DNA of 64,000 bases. Source: Dactylorhiza incarnata. Lineage: Eukaryota; Streptophyta; Magnoliopsida; Asparagales; Orchidaceae. Shown here piece by piece: positions 63,241 through 64,000 of the stretch. A program made the position numbers and the translations under genes. The first letter of the stretch is position 1; every line of letters begins with the position of its first letter. The notes under the pieces are model-generated. The model saw only the letters and a program-made list of their open reading frames with translations, made no database searches and had not been told where the DNA came from. Location: contig JAWHQI010000263.1 of NCBI GenBank assembly GCA_033032865.1, forward strand, positions 2,232,001 to 2,296,000, given 5' to 3'.

Positions 63241-64000
63241 TTCAATTCCTCAAACACATCATATAATTAGGGAATTTATATAAGCAGCCCTTGTTTGGCT
63301 ATTGGCAACCCGAAAAAATTGAAAAAAGACATTAAAATTCACTTATCTTCCTTCTAATCGCAGCCCGAGGTCTTTTTTTCTCCCGTGCTCTCCCGAAACC
63401 CTCGCTCGCTCGCGTCTCGCACGCCGCCGCGCGTCCCTCTCCGAAGTGGCGATTCCCCGCCGCCGGCCGCCGAAAATCGCCGGAGAAGAAGGCAAGGACG
63501 TCGGCGAACTCCTCAGGGAGGTCCATCGTTCCCCATTTTGCTGTTGGCCCGCTCTTGCCACGGATCGCCTCAAGAACCTGAATATGCAATACTCCTCCGC
63601 GGCCCCGGCCGTAGTTGGCCCGCTCTCACCACCGTCTCGCACGCCGCCATCGTTGTAATTGATTTCGCGTGAAAACTAACTATCGAGCTCAAGACTAGCA
63701 GCCGTTGAGTTCTTGTTTCAGGAACCGAAAAAACTGGAGCACTTCTCACTGCCGGTATTTAATGTTATACATATTGTTATTTATCTAGTTCAAATTGAGT
63801 TTTAAATTAATGTAGACTATTAATTACTCAAATCTCTCGAGTTGCATAATTATTGGATGTACGTATATATCTTTTGAAATTACTTCATTAAATACCAATC
63901 CTTATTATATTTTCATTTTAAGTGTTTGTATAAAAACAATGGATTGTTCATTACGTGGAACAATTTGTTTACTTTCATTATTTTGTTATATTTTATTAAG
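63241..64000. other. GC-rich stretch of unknown nature and AT-rich right edge
   Basis: At 63370-63670 the sequence is GC-rich with CGCCGCCGGCCGCCG and is open in several frames, including a plus-strand frame from ATG 63446 to 63658 (70 codons). It resembles the first exon or leader of a plant gene, but no family is recognisable and the overlapping frames prevent a choice. From 63670 to the edge the DNA is AT-rich with no gene seen. Confidence 0.3.

Overview
The window is plant nuclear DNA, almost certainly from an angiosperm with a large, repeat-rich genome. Nearly all of it is LTR retrotransposon sequence of typically plant families: Ty1/copia, and Ty3/gypsy of Athila and Tat type. Primer-binding sites match plant tRNA-Met, tRNA-Asp and tRNA-Phe. 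The one convincing host gene is an F-box/DUF295 gene. I cannot name the species; GC-rich stretches hint weakly at a monocot. No rRNA, tRNA gene or CRISPR array was recognised.

Layout, left to right. 1-4318: decayed copia pol and a copia 3' end with its LTR, lying in the LTR of an old SIRE-like copia element (A). A continues at 4319-6083 and 21505-about 25560. A is split by gypsy element C (6089-21499, 5-bp target duplication ATAAG), which has lost most of its coding region and carries a 78-bp minisatellite. C is split in turn by a very young Athila element D (7384-17506, LTRs that look identical, one intact 1816-codon gag-pol), followed by an extra copy of D's leader. 25867-27451: a decayed plant-mobile-domain-like gene fragment and a minus-strand copia 5' end. 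27452-37016: a second SIRE-like copia element, B, fully decayed and carrying a small inverted-repeat transposon. 37923-49929: a 12-kb Tat element, F (target duplication CATTG). Its sense gag-pol has a nonsense codon and a terminal frameshift. Its 3' half carries two spliced antisense genes, each with its own TATAAATA box.

49987-51865 is a minus-strand copia 3' end whose polypurine tract holds a solo LTR. 52464-55508 is the F-box gene, split in its second coding exon by a 766-bp hAT-like MITE with a perfect 8-bp target duplication. Two further solo LTRs follow (55684-56742 and a 5.5-kb one at 56868-62341), each with a perfect 5-bp duplication. Beyond them lie a small MITE, a CACTA-type fragment and a GC-rich stretch of unknown nature.

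The elements form a readable insertion history: D inside C inside A, B inside a minus-strand LTR, and solo LTRs clustered round the only host gene. The most unusual content is the antisense gene pair of F, the covarying GNRA-loop hairpin array in the LTRs of C, and the tandemly amplified primer-binding site of D.
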